This document shows, in pieces, positions 49,426 to 57,024 of a stretch of 64,000 nucleotides of DNA (the first letter of the stretch is position 1; each line of letters starts with the position of its first letter). Made by a program: the position numbers and the translations under genes. The stretch comes from Bacillota bacterium (GTDB lineage Bacteria > Bacillota > Clostridia > Tissierellales > Sedimentibacteraceae), in assembly GCA_023453025.1 (NCBI GenBank), contig JAEXUD010000060.1, positions 1 through 64,000 on the forward strand. The letters run 5' to 3'. Under the pieces are notes generated by a model. It saw nothing but the letters and a program-made list of their open reading frames with translations. It was not told the origin of the DNA and ran no database searches.

Positions 49426-50517
49426 TCAGAATTTATCATAATATATTTTTTCCAAAGGAATATCCTTTGAAACGAGAGCATCAACTATGGAATCTATCAT
49501 GGCAGGGCTTCCGCAGAGATATGCGGAATAATTTCCGCCCTTTTCCACATATTTTTCAATAGAAGCAGGAACACGGCCCTTTTCACCTGTCCAGTCAGCA
49601 GACTCTTCGCGGGACAATGTGGGAACAAATTTAAAATCATATAATACTTCTTCAAAATTCTTTAGCTTTTCAACCAGGAACAAATCATCCATTGTCTTTG
49701 CTCCAAAGAAGAATATTGCTTTTCGTTTTATATTGTTATCAGCCATATACTGAAGAATCGATATGATAGGAGCCATTCCTGTACCAGCCCCTGCAAAAAT
49801 TATCGGACCGCCGTCATCCTCATGATAATAAAATTCTCCGTAAGGACCGTTTATGTGAACCTTGTCACCTTCCTTTAAGTGCTGGTGGACGTATGTTGTG
49901 GCTATACCGCCGGTGTAGCCTATAAGCAGCTCAATGGCATGCTTGTCATTTACTGATGATGCAACGGAATATGCACGGTAAACCTCATCCGGGCTTCCTT
50001 CGTAGGCGGGAGCTTTTAACTGCACATATTGTCCCGGTCTGAAATTAATTTCCTCTTCTCCCAAATCAAAGCGAAGATGCTTGATTGTCTTGGTAAGCTG
50101 CTCCATTTTAACAACATGGGTTGAATATTCCCTGACATTAAACAGCTCTTCGGGAATTTCAATTTTTATATTTTGCTTAACCTTGCATTGGCAGGACAGT
50201 CTGACATTGTCCGCGATTTCCTCTTTTGTGAGCCATGGCATCTCTGTGGCAAGAACAGGACCTCCTCCTTCCTTGACAATTACCTTGCAGTAACCGCAGG
50301 AGCCCTTGCCTCCGCAAGCAGAAGGAATAAATATTTTTTGAGATATCAATGTGGACAAAAGGCTGTTACCGCCATCAACAGTGTATTCCTTGTCGTTGTT
50401 TATTGTAAGTGTTACCTGGCCGTAATTGCCTATGGTTCGGTCAGCCAGCGTTAAAATTGCTGCAAGTACAGCTGCAAGTATTGAAAATATAAGTGTAGTA
50501 GATAGTATTGTACTCAT
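49426..50517 (-). CDS. nqrF: NqrF: NADH-oxidising subunit of a Na+-pumping complex
   Basis: This 363-residue protein has one N-terminal membrane segment (about 5-25) and a 2Fe-2S ferredoxin domain with Cys68, Cys74, Cys77 and Cys109 (SACGGKGSCGYCKVI, RLSCQC). A FAD/NAD(P)H reductase domain follows from about 128 (FRPGQYVQLKAPAYEG, RAYSVASSVND, IIFAGAGTGMAPIISILQYM, YLCGSPAMIDSIVDALV). It takes electrons from NADH and passes them through FAD and 2Fe-2S to the membrane core. It is shorter than the usual about 405 residues. It is the last gene of a five-gene cluster with no nqrA and no rnfB or rnfC. Confidence 0.93.
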   Translation of the reverse strand: MSTILSTTLIFSILAAVLAAILTLADRTIGNYGQVTLTINNDKEYTVDGGNSLLSTLISQKIFIPSACGGKGSCGYCKVIVKEGGGPVLATEMPWLTKEEIADNVRLSCQCKVKQNIKIEIPEELFNVREYSTHVVKMEQLTKTIKHLRFDLGEEEINFRPGQYVQLKAPAYEGSPDEVYRAYSVASSVNDKHAIELLIGYTGGIATTYVHQHLKEGDKVHINGPYGEFYYHEDDGGPIIFAGAGTGMAPIISILQYMADNNIKRKAIFFFGAKTMDDLFLVEKLKNFEEVLYDFKFVPTLSREESADWTGEKGRVPASIEKYVEKGGNYSAYLCGSPAMIDSIVDALVSKDIPLEKIYYDKF

Positions 50518-50525
50518 GCAGCCTC

Positions 50526-51116
50526 CTATTGTATTTGAACCATGCCGCTGAACCCTATAAATGCAAGCGCCATAATTCCGGTTATAATTAAAGTTATGGG
50601 TGTTCCGCGCAGACCCTCGGGAATTGATTTTTCACTCAGCCTTGATCTTATACCTGCCATTGCCGTAATCGCCAAGGCCCAGCCGATTCCCGAGCCTACT
50701 GCAAAGCCAACAGTTTGCATAAAATTGTACTGTCTTGAAACCATGAACAAGGAAACACCGAGTATTGCACAATTAACTGTTATTAACGGCAAGAATATAC
50801 CAAGTGCATAATAAAAATTCGGCAGAAATCTTTCCAGAACCATTTCTAAAAGCTGGACAAAAGCTGCAATTACAAGAATAAATATAATATACATCAAATA
50901 TTCAATACCAAAGGGAACCACAATATACCAGTATACAAAATAATTTAATATGGTAGTAAATGTCAAAACAGAAGTAACGGCAATTCCAAGGCCGATTGCA
51001 GTTGGAATTTCTTTAGAAACCGCAATAAAGGAACACATTCCAAGGAAGTTGGAAAAAATCATATTGCTTGTAAATATTGAAGCTATAAATATTACCATAG
51101 GATGCACATCAATCAT
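50526..51116 (-). CDS. nqrE: NqrE (RnfA-like) membrane subunit
   Basis: This 196-residue protein has six membrane segments. It includes one conserved Cys in each half (FLGMCSFIAVSK and LPLITVNCAILG), which in the family hold an intramembrane iron centre with NqrD. The C-terminal RGTPITLIITGIMALAFIGF is more RnfA-like, whereas GSGIGWALAITAMAGI is NqrE-like. It takes part in Na+-coupled electron flow. It overlaps nqrD by 4 bp and precedes nqrF by 8 bp, so the genes are co-translated. Confidence 0.92.
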   Translation of the reverse strand: MIDVHPMVIFIASIFTSNMIFSNFLGMCSFIAVSKEIPTAIGLGIAVTSVLTFTTILNYFVYWYIVVPFGIEYLMYIIFILVIAAFVQLLEMVLERFLPNFYYALGIFLPLITVNCAILGVSLFMVSRQYNFMQTVGFAVGSGIGWALAITAMAGIRSRLSEKSIPEGLRGTPITLIITGIMALAFIGFSGMVQIQ

Positions 51117-51736
51117 TTTTTCTCAGATCCCTTCAATTGTTTTTTAGTTCGGTGATTATTAGCTGCCCACATAATGCAGGCCAATATAAAAAATGCAGAG
51201 GGAGGCATTACCATCAGCGTCCACTTAGTAAAAGCCTCGGGCAGTACAACAAATCCGAAAACAGTTCCGAATCCAAGTATTTCCCTGACTGCCGCAATAC
51301 TTAATAAAACCAGAGTATAACCCAGACCTGCGGATAAACCATCTAAAAACGAAGGCAGCGGAGGGTTGGAGATTGCAAAGCCTTCTGCTCTCCCCATGAT
51401 TATGCAGTTTGTAATAATCAGACCCACATATGGACCAAGTGCCTTGCTCATATCAATCATATACGCCTTCAAAAATATATCGACTACAATTACATACGAA
51501 GAAATAATCAATACCTGAATCATCATACGGATGTGCTTGGGAGTTCTGTCCTTTAAAACTGATACGGTGAAGGACGAAAAAGCAGTAACAAAGGAAAGAG
51601 CGATGCCCATTATCAATGAATTCATCATGCGGTTTGTAACGGCAAGAGCGGAGCATATGCCTATAACCTGCACCAGTATAGGGTTTTCGGCAAACATTCC
51701 CTTGTTAAATATTTTTTTGATTTCTGATATCTTCAT
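51113..51736 (-). CDS. nqrD: NqrD (RnfE-like) membrane subunit
   Basis: This 207-residue protein has six membrane segments. The family pattern is ENPILVQVIGICSALAVTNR (Cys28) and LIITNCIIMGRAEGFA (second Cys). The two Cys pair with those of NqrE in an iron centre that carries electrons across the membrane. The region ILGFGTVFGFVVLPEAFTKW is typical. The start overlaps the end of nqrC by 1 bp and its end overlaps nqrE by 4 bp. Confidence 0.92.
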   Translation of the reverse strand: MKISEIKKIFNKGMFAENPILVQVIGICSALAVTNRMMNSLIMGIALSFVTAFSSFTVSVLKDRTPKHIRMMIQVLIISSYVIVVDIFLKAYMIDMSKALGPYVGLIITNCIIMGRAEGFAISNPPLPSFLDGLSAGLGYTLVLLSIAAVREILGFGTVFGFVVLPEAFTKWTLMVMPPSAFFILACIMWAANNHRTKKQLKGSEKK

Positions 51737-52341
51737 TACTTGCTCACCTCCGCTGCATTAAAGAATTCATTAAGGTCTTCATTGATTAATTTTACAACAG
51801 CTGCCGAGGTCTGTGTAGCACCTGAAATCGCATCAACATTTCCGCCGGGCTGAGGTCTGGAAATAATATAGCTGCCGTTTACAGAATTTGCTATGTCAAT
51901 ATTTCTGAATTGCTCCTTGTATTCATTTTCAGATATACGTCCTCCTAAGCCGGGCGTTTCAGACTGTGTAACAAAATCAATCCCTATAATTTTTGTGAAA
52001 TCCTTGTTTAGTCCCAGGTAGCCTGTTATGGAGCCCCAGAGTCCGGGGCCGTTAATGGGAATCGCATATGCCTCTGCTGTATTGTCATCAACTAATGCAT
52101 ATCCTGAAATACCGTTAAAGTCCTTTTCAATTATACGCTCACTAAAAATTTCTTCGATTTCATCAGGGCCGGCTCCTTCCGGCAATATATCAAACACGTA
52201 CAAAATCTTATTTTTCAACTCATTTTCTTTATTAAACCTTATAGTTTCGGTTGTCATGTGATTAAAAACTGCCAATGCTGAAATGAATACGGCCGTAACA
52301 ACCACCATATATAGTATCGGGTAGATTAACGGTTTCTTCAT
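51736..52341 (-). CDS. nqrC: NqrC (RnfG-like) FMN-binding subunit
   Basis: This 201-residue protein has one N-terminal membrane segment (about 5-25) and an outer FMN-binding domain. The covalent FMN site is Thr178 in DAISGATQTSAAVV. QSETPGLGGRISENEYKEQF is also typical. The length is closer to RnfG (about 190-210) than to NqrC of Vibrio (about 257). It passes electrons between FMN centres on the outer face. It overlaps nqrB by 4 bp. Confidence 0.9.
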   Translation of the reverse strand: MKKPLIYPILYMVVVTAVFISALAVFNHMTTETIRFNKENELKNKILYVFDILPEGAGPDEIEEIFSERIIEKDFNGISGYALVDDNTAEAYAIPINGPGLWGSITGYLGLNKDFTKIIGIDFVTQSETPGLGGRISENEYKEQFRNIDIANSVNGSYIISRPQPGGNVDAISGATQTSAAVVKLINEDLNEFFNAAEVSK

Positions 52342-53312
52342 GGAGTCACCTCCGTACTTGCTTTTTTCTTAGCCTTACTCTCCCGGACAAAGTAATCAAT
52401 TATCGGAGCGAAGGTATTTCCTATGAGAATTGCAAACATCATACCGCCGTTAAACAGTGACAGGGCTCTTATAAGGACAGTCACCAATCCGATTATTATT
52501 CCGTAAATCCATTTGCCGGGATCAGTCTTGGCAGCGCTTATGGGGTCTGTAGCCATAAAAACCGTTCCAAATAAAAATCCTCCCAGCATCATTCCGTACA
52601 GCGGATTTGATACGTTTAAATCAGTGAAATAATAAAGTATAGAGCTTGCAGCTGTGAATCCCAATAAAGAACCGGTCATTATCCGCCAGGATGCGGCCTT
52701 TTTGTATATTAGATATATGGCCGCAAGCAGTATTAATATTTTACTGGTTTCGCCTATTGAACCGGGGACCAATCCGAAAAATAGGTCCTGGAAATTTACT
52801 GTCTCATGATAGTTCTTAAATAAAATCATCGGAGTTGCTTCCGATATTACATCAATTTTATTTGTAATATAGCTTCCGAATCCTCCGAGTAAGCCGGATG
52901 AAATTTCATTCCAGGTGATTGTCAAGGGTTCGGGAAAATTTACATAAATGAAAGCACGACCTACAAGTGCAGGATTGAATATGTTTTTGCCGAATCCCCC
53001 AAATACCATCTTTCCAAAAAAAACTCCGAATACTATGCCCAAGACAGCAATCCATAATGGAATAGAGGCAGGCAGTGTCAATGTATAAAGAGTACAGGTC
53101 ACAAAAATAGCCTCTGATGCTTTGTTTCCATGTTTTTTTTCCCAGTAATACTCTGCAGTACCTCCTGCCAGACTTACCACTGCAAGCAAAAGCAACACTC
53201 TTAATCCATAAAGATATGTTGCCATTAGTACAATAGGGATACAACATAAAAGAACAGTTCGCATCACCTTTTGATACTTGAAATATTTTTTAAAAATGTC
53301 ATTAGTGCGCAT
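52338..53312 (-). CDS. nqrB: NqrB (RnfD-like) membrane subunit
   Basis: This is a 324-residue protein from the ATG at 53312, chosen for CGGAGGTTAT upstream. A frame 19 codons longer lacks a ribosome site. It has about nine membrane segments, the FMN threonine Thr160 in VISEATPMILFK, and family stretches GGFGKNIFNPALVGRAFIYV and TDPISAAKTDPGKWIYGIII. Vibrio NqrB has about 412 residues. This one lacks the N-terminal extension and is the size of RnfD. It is the first gene of the cluster. The quinone or other acceptor site is uncertain because nqrA is absent. Confidence 0.9.
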   Translation of the reverse strand: MRTNDIFKKYFKYQKVMRTVLLCCIPIVLMATYLYGLRVLLLLAVVSLAGGTAEYYWEKKHGNKASEAIFVTCTLYTLTLPASIPLWIAVLGIVFGVFFGKMVFGGFGKNIFNPALVGRAFIYVNFPEPLTITWNEISSGLLGGFGSYITNKIDVISEATPMILFKNYHETVNFQDLFFGLVPGSIGETSKILILLAAIYLIYKKAASWRIMTGSLLGFTAASSILYYFTDLNVSNPLYGMMLGGFLFGTVFMATDPISAAKTDPGKWIYGIIIGLVTVLIRALSLFNGGMMFAILIGNTFAPIIDYFVRESKAKKKASTEVTP

Positions 53313-53423
53313 ATAACCTCCGAAATGCAAATGGTCTTCTAATAATTCTCTAATACAATATATATCCATAATTTCAATAATTGAAACTTATTAATTAAAA
53401 TATAATTTTTTTCAAATAACACA

Positions 53424-53489
53424 TTGACAATTAATTACCAATATGATATCCTGTTATTTAACGGTGTTCAAAATAAGAACGGCGTTCAA
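53424..53489 (+). promoter_or_regulatory. tetR promoter with candidate operator
   Basis: TTGACA (53424-53429) and TATCCT (53447-53452), 17 bp apart. Downstream lies a direct repeat ACGGTGTTCAA / ACGGCGTTCAA (53461-53471 and 53479-53489), which also contains GTTC...GAAC inverted pairs. This suits a TetR site that could also affect the divergent nqr genes about 110-150 bp away. Confidence 0.6.
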
Positions 53490-53502
53490 CAAAGGAGACA
53501 AT

Positions 53503-54099
53503 ATGGTTACAAGAAGAGAAAGAGAAAAAGAAGCAATGAGAGAACTGATAATTTCAACTGCCAAGGAAATCATTGCGGATGAAGGCTTTGACAACGTATC
53601 AATACGAAAGATTGCAAATAAAATAGAATATTCACCCTCAATAATATACCACTATTTTAAGGATAAGGATGAAATAATGAATACTGTTATGAACAGCGGT
53701 TATATGAAAATAGTCCGTGCAGTTTCCATATCTGATACAGAAAATTTAACACCAAAACAAAGGTTAAGCCAAATGACAAGAAACTACATAAAGGAAGCAT
53801 TAAAAATGCCCGACGAATTTTTAGCAGTGCAGATAAATCAATCTCCGCAGGCGCTTAAACATACATCGTATTTATACATGGGAGCTTCAAAGGAAAAGCC
53901 TGCATTGACGGCTCTGTACAAATGCTTAAATGAAATTTATCCTGAAACAAATGAGGAGCAAATAGAATTGAAGGCTCAAATAATTGCAGCTTCAACCATG
54001 GGGATGATTATAAAACTGATAATTGAAAGAGATATAGACGAAGTACAGAAAGAAAAATTAATAAATTATTTTATCGAGGAAGTAATATTAAAATTTTAA
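53503..54099 (+). CDS. TetR-family regulator
   Basis: The protein has 198 residues from the ATG at 53503, after AAAGGAGACAAT. A frame 20 codons longer has no ribosome site. The N-terminal helix-turn-helix is VSIRKIANKIEYSPSIIYHY (about 33-52). The C-terminal ligand domain (about 70-198) is helical. It leads a three-gene run with an FMN-binding protein and a flavodoxin, and is divergent from nqrB-F. It probably controls one or both units in response to a redox-active or hydrophobic compound. Confidence 0.9.
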   Translation: MVTRREREKEAMRELIISTAKEIIADEGFDNVSIRKIANKIEYSPSIIYHYFKDKDEIMNTVMNSGYMKIVRAVSISDTENLTPKQRLSQMTRNYIKEALKMPDEFLAVQINQSPQALKHTSYLYMGASKEKPALTALYKCLNEIYPETNEEQIELKAQIIAASTMGMIIKLIIERDIDEVQKEKLINYFIEEVILKF

Positions 54100-54113
54100 A
54101 AAGGGAGAGGCAA

Positions 54114-54500
54114 ATGAAAGGAGCATTAAAAGTTTTAGGAATCATAATTTTGATATTTGCAGTTATCGCAGCATCAGGGATGTTCTACATAAGCAGAGGG
54201 CTGGAGGAAGGTTTAAATGTGAGCATTGATTCTGTCAATTTATCAAATATTGACGACGGTGTTTACAAGGGGAGCTACGAGCATGGAAGATGGTCTAATG
54301 TGCTGAATGTTACTGTTAAAAATCACAAAATAACAAGTATTGAAATAGAAGATGATATGATGATTGTAAATCCTGATGTGAGAGGTGAGCTTTTGCAAAG
54401 AGTTATGGAGGAGCAAAATACCACGGTGGACGCAGTATCAGGCGGAACCGTCAGCAGCAAGGCATATCTTAAATCTATTGAAAATGCATTAAAAAAATAA
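54114..54500 (+). CDS. Membrane-anchored FMN-binding protein
   Basis: This 128-residue protein has one N-terminal membrane segment (about 5-27) and an outer FMN_bind domain. The site is DAVSGGTVSSKAYLKSIENA (Thr or Ser near residue 112), like the covalent FMN site of NqrC and RnfG. It may carry electrons outside the membrane. It begins 14 bp after the TetR gene and 12 bp before the flavodoxin gene, so the three form one operon opposite the nqr genes. Confidence 0.88.
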   Translation: MKGALKVLGIIILIFAVIAASGMFYISRGLEEGLNVSIDSVNLSNIDDGVYKGSYEHGRWSNVLNVTVKNHKITSIEIEDDMMIVNPDVRGELLQRVMEEQNTTVDAVSGGTVSSKAYLKSIENALKK

Positions 54501-54512
54501 TTTGGAGGAAAT

Positions 54513-54989
54513 ATGAGAACATTAATTGCTTATGGAACAAAGTATGGCTGTGCAGAGAAATGTGCAATAGAATTGTCAAAGGAATTGAATGGCAATGTTG
54601 AGCTGTCTAATTTAAAAAATAAAAGTAAAATAGATTTTACAAAGTATGACCAAGTAATAATAGGCGGTTCAGCCTACATAGGTAAAATTCAAAAAGAAGT
54701 AACCGATTTTATAAACAACAATATGAATGAACTTAAGAATAAGAAAATCGGATTATTTATTTGCGGTATGCAGGAAGGGGAAATGATTGGAAAAGAAATA
54801 AACGATAATTTTCCTGCAGAGCTTGTCAGCAAGGCGAAATCAGTTAAGCACTTTGGCGGAGAATTTACCTTCAATAAAATGAACTTCATGGAAAAAGCAA
54901 TAGTTAAAAAGATTGTCAAGGTTACATCTGATAAGTCAGACATACATCATGATAACATTAAAAGCATGGCAATTGAATTTAATAGTTAA
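54513..54989 (+). CDS. Flavodoxin-domain protein (HemG-like)
   Basis: This 158-residue flavodoxin has an FMN phosphate loop in LIAYGTKYGCAEKCA (about 4-18). IIGGSAYIGKIQKEVTDFIN lies near 50 and IGLFICGMQEGEM near 78. The layout is that of the Flavodoxin_5 group, which includes the protoporphyrinogen oxidase HemG, though many members have other redox roles. In this operon it may feed or drain electrons for the FMN-binding protein. No heme-pathway genes are near, so a HemG role is not supported. Confidence 0.88.
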   Translation: MRTLIAYGTKYGCAEKCAIELSKELNGNVELSNLKNKSKIDFTKYDQVIIGGSAYIGKIQKEVTDFINNNMNELKNKKIGLFICGMQEGEMIGKEINDNFPAELVSKAKSVKHFGGEFTFNKMNFMEKAIVKKIVKVTSDKSDIHHDNIKSMAIEFNS

Positions 54990-55123
54990 ATTACTCAATA
55001 TATGTGTTTCTTCATTTTTACGTGGATTTTTTGCAGAATATAATTAAACATTAAATAAATGATATAAAATTCAGACATAATAACCTTATAAATTTAAAAT
55101 ACAATTCACTTAAGGTAAATATT

Positions 55124-56080
55124 ATGAAAATCAGATTAGGTTACGCAGCAATTGCGTTGGGTCTGCCTAAAGTAACTTCGTCAAGCAATGTGACATATAC
55201 ATTTTACAATAAAATTCCATCAGAAGATAAAAGGTTAATTAAGCTAAAACAAGTTACATATTCAAATGTATCGGATTTAAAAAAGATATTACAGTACAAT
55301 ATTGATAACACTATTCATTTTTACAGAATGACTTCGGCATTAGTTCCTCTGGCTACACATCCGGATGTAAACTGGGATTACAGAAGCATTTTCAGCATTG
55401 AATTCAAAACAATAGGTGAAATTATAAAAAAAAGTAAGATGAGAATTGATACACATCCGGATCAGTTTAATGTAATTAATAGTGTTAATCAAAAGGTAGT
55501 GGAGAATACTAAGAACAATTTATTTTTTCATGTGGGACTGTTTAAGGATATGGAATACGATGACGGTAAAATGGTGCTTCATATTGGCAGCGGTGCCGGC
55601 GGAAAAGAGGATGCTTTAAATAGGTTTGAGAATAATTTTTATAATTACCCTGAGGAAATTACTTCTAAAATTATTTTAGAAAATGATGACAAAACATTTA
55701 CAGCAAAAGATACTTTGCGTTTGTGCAATAAATTAGGTGTACCCATGGTATTGGATGCTCACCATCATATGTGCAATAATAATGGAGAGAATCTTGATGA
55801 AATGCTTGCTGATATATGTAATACATGGAATGACGAAAAACTTCCGCCTAAGATGCATTTTTCAAGTCCGAAGAATGGAGCTGCAGACAGAAAACATGCA
55901 GATTATATTAATACAAAAGAATTTATTAATTTTATTGAAAATTGCAGGCGCATTAACAGAGATATCGATATAATGATAGAAGCAAAAAAAAAGGACCTAG
56001 CATTACTGGAATTGATACGCTCGATTAAGGAGCTTAGAAATGATATAAAGTGGTCAGATTCAACAACAATGGAATTATAG
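55124..56080 (+). CDS. uvsE: UV damage endonuclease
   Basis: This 318-residue TIM-barrel enzyme is of the UvdE/UvsE family. Family stretches are MKIRLGYAAIALGLPKVTSS, IDTHPDQFNVINSVNQKVVE, KMVLHIGSGAGGKEDALNRF, KIILENDDKTFTAKDTLRLC and MVLDAHHHMCNNNGENLDEM. The His, Glu and Asp residues bind a cluster of metal ions. It nicks DNA 5' of UV photoproducts. It is a single-gene unit with a terminator behind it. UV repair fits a spore-forming lifestyle. Confidence 0.93.
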   Translation: MKIRLGYAAIALGLPKVTSSSNVTYTFYNKIPSEDKRLIKLKQVTYSNVSDLKKILQYNIDNTIHFYRMTSALVPLATHPDVNWDYRSIFSIEFKTIGEIIKKSKMRIDTHPDQFNVINSVNQKVVENTKNNLFFHVGLFKDMEYDDGKMVLHIGSGAGGKEDALNRFENNFYNYPEEITSKIILENDDKTFTAKDTLRLCNKLGVPMVLDAHHHMCNNNGENLDEMLADICNTWNDEKLPPKMHFSSPKNGAADRKHADYINTKEFINFIENCRRINRDIDIMIEAKKKDLALLELIRSIKELRNDIKWSDSTTMEL

Positions 56081-56120
56081 TATATTGAAAACAGCTCCAA
56101 AAATACTATATGAAAAGGAG

Positions 56121-56167
56121 AAATAAAGGCACTCATCAAACAGATTTTCAATGAGTGCCATTATTTA
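56121..56167. terminator. Bidirectional terminator
   Basis: GGCACTCAT and ATGAGTGCC form a 9-bp stem, extended by AAATAA and TTATTT, with a loop of 14 bases. It lies between the convergent uvsE and NifX-like genes. Confidence 0.82.
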
Positions 56168-56186
56168 TCTTAAACATCAGTATTGA

Positions 56187-56549
56187 TTATTCATTATGAC
56201 ACCCATGCTCATGCTCATGACAGGAATCGCCGGAATCTTTAATATTTCCTTTTAAATAGTCAAGAGCAACTGCTTTGACATTTCCATTACATCCGCGTAC
56301 AACCTCTATGCCTGAGTTGTGCAGCACGTTTACTGCTCCGTCACCCATATTTCCGGCTAACATCATATTAACTCCCATTTTTGATAATACCTCAGCTATA
56401 TTAGACTTGCATCCGCATCCTGCCGGAGATTCTACAGTTTCAGAACATACAATCTCATTATTTTCATCAACCGTAAAAACAGTATAATATTCACAGTGTC
56501 CAAAATGTTCGTCAATAAAGCCCTTCCTTGTAGGTAATGCAATTTTCAT
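56187..56549 (-). CDS. NifX/NifB-type small iron-molybdenum cofactor-binding-like protein
   Basis: This is a 120-residue protein from the ATG at 56549, 8 bp after GGAGG. An alternative start five codons earlier overlaps that site. The domain is that of dinitrogenase iron-molybdenum cofactor family proteins: MKIALPTRKGFIDEHFGHCE, VNMMLAGNMGDGAVNVLHNS and GIEVVRGCNGNVKAVALDYL. It has a SPAGCGCKSN cysteine loop and a His/Cys-rich tail (SCHEHEHGCHNE) that likely binds metal. No nitrogenase genes are near. In other anaerobes such proteins handle Fe-S or Mo clusters. Function is uncertain. Confidence 0.87.
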   Translation of the reverse strand: MKIALPTRKGFIDEHFGHCEYYTVFTVDENNEIVCSETVESPAGCGCKSNIAEVLSKMGVNMMLAGNMGDGAVNVLHNSGIEVVRGCNGNVKAVALDYLKGNIKDSGDSCHEHEHGCHNE

Positions 56550-56777
56550 AAATTTATCCTCCAATTATTTTTTATTTAATTTTATAATATTATAATACAA
56601 TAATTAATGACATATGTCAATAACAAAAATTTATAATATTATAAATCCATGTTTTGCTCTGTAATTGCATTGCTGTAATTTGTTTATAATTTTGATAAGC
56701 TAATATCAGCGACAAGACACATGTCAGAGCATCAGCAAGATTAATGAAAAACGAAAATGTTAAAACTGCTAATGAAA

Positions 56778-56822
56778 ACCCTGCAAAAATTGCACTATGC
56801 AAAAAATGCAGGGTGTTTTTTG
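56778..56822 (+). promoter_or_regulatory. Large palindrome about 100 bp before the sigma-54 promoter
   Basis: Outer arms ACCCTGCA and TGCAGGGT (56778-56785, 56807-56814) enclose an inner dyad TTGCA-CTA-TGCAA (56790-56802). A T run follows, so it could be a terminator. However, no plus-strand gene precedes it. Position fits an upstream activator site for an NtrC-type protein. Confidence 0.55.
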
Positions 56823-56899
56823 TATAAAATTAGGGTAAGGTAACTTTCTAAATATTTACACATATTACAAAACGGGAATTTTTAAGGACACAAAAAAGT

Positions 56900-56914
56900 T
56901 GGCTTATATTTTGC
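56900..56914 (+). promoter_or_regulatory. Sigma-54 (-24/-12) promoter
   Basis: TGGCTTATATTTTGCA has GG at 56901-56902 and GC at 56913-56914, exactly 10 bases apart, as required for sigma-54. It lies about 105 bp before gltS. The sigma-54 activator gene at 62122 lies after the operon. Confidence 0.72.
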
Positions 56915-56955
56915 ATAAATAAATTGAGAGAATTTAAGGCTGAAGGGAGTGAATG

Positions 56956-57024
56956 ATGAAAGCGTTAGCCGGAGTTTATGGAATTATATGTATAATAAAT
57001 TATAACAAAGGGAGGATATTATGA
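56956..57024 (+). other. 22-codon upstream reading frame overlapping gltS
   Basis: An ATG at 56956 (also 56953) after AAGGGAGTG opens a 22-codon frame (MKALAGVYGIICIINYNKGR, then IL). Its stop TGA overlaps the gltS start in ATGA. Its last codons contain the gltS ribosome site. It could be a leader that couples translation to gltS. Confidence 0.45.

Noticed and set aside
49426..53312. Annotation as a complete Rnf complex
   Set aside because: RnfB and RnfC are absent and the last gene is a clear NqrF.
54513..54989. Assignment as protoporphyrinogen oxidase HemG
   Set aside because: Only the flavodoxin fold is supported and no heme genes are near.
56187..56549. Evidence for nitrogen fixation
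   Set aside because: A single NifX-like domain is common in non-fixing anaerobes and no nif structural genes are present.
56617..56802. 61-codon minus-strand frame
   Set aside because: It starts in the palindrome before gltS, without a ribosome site.
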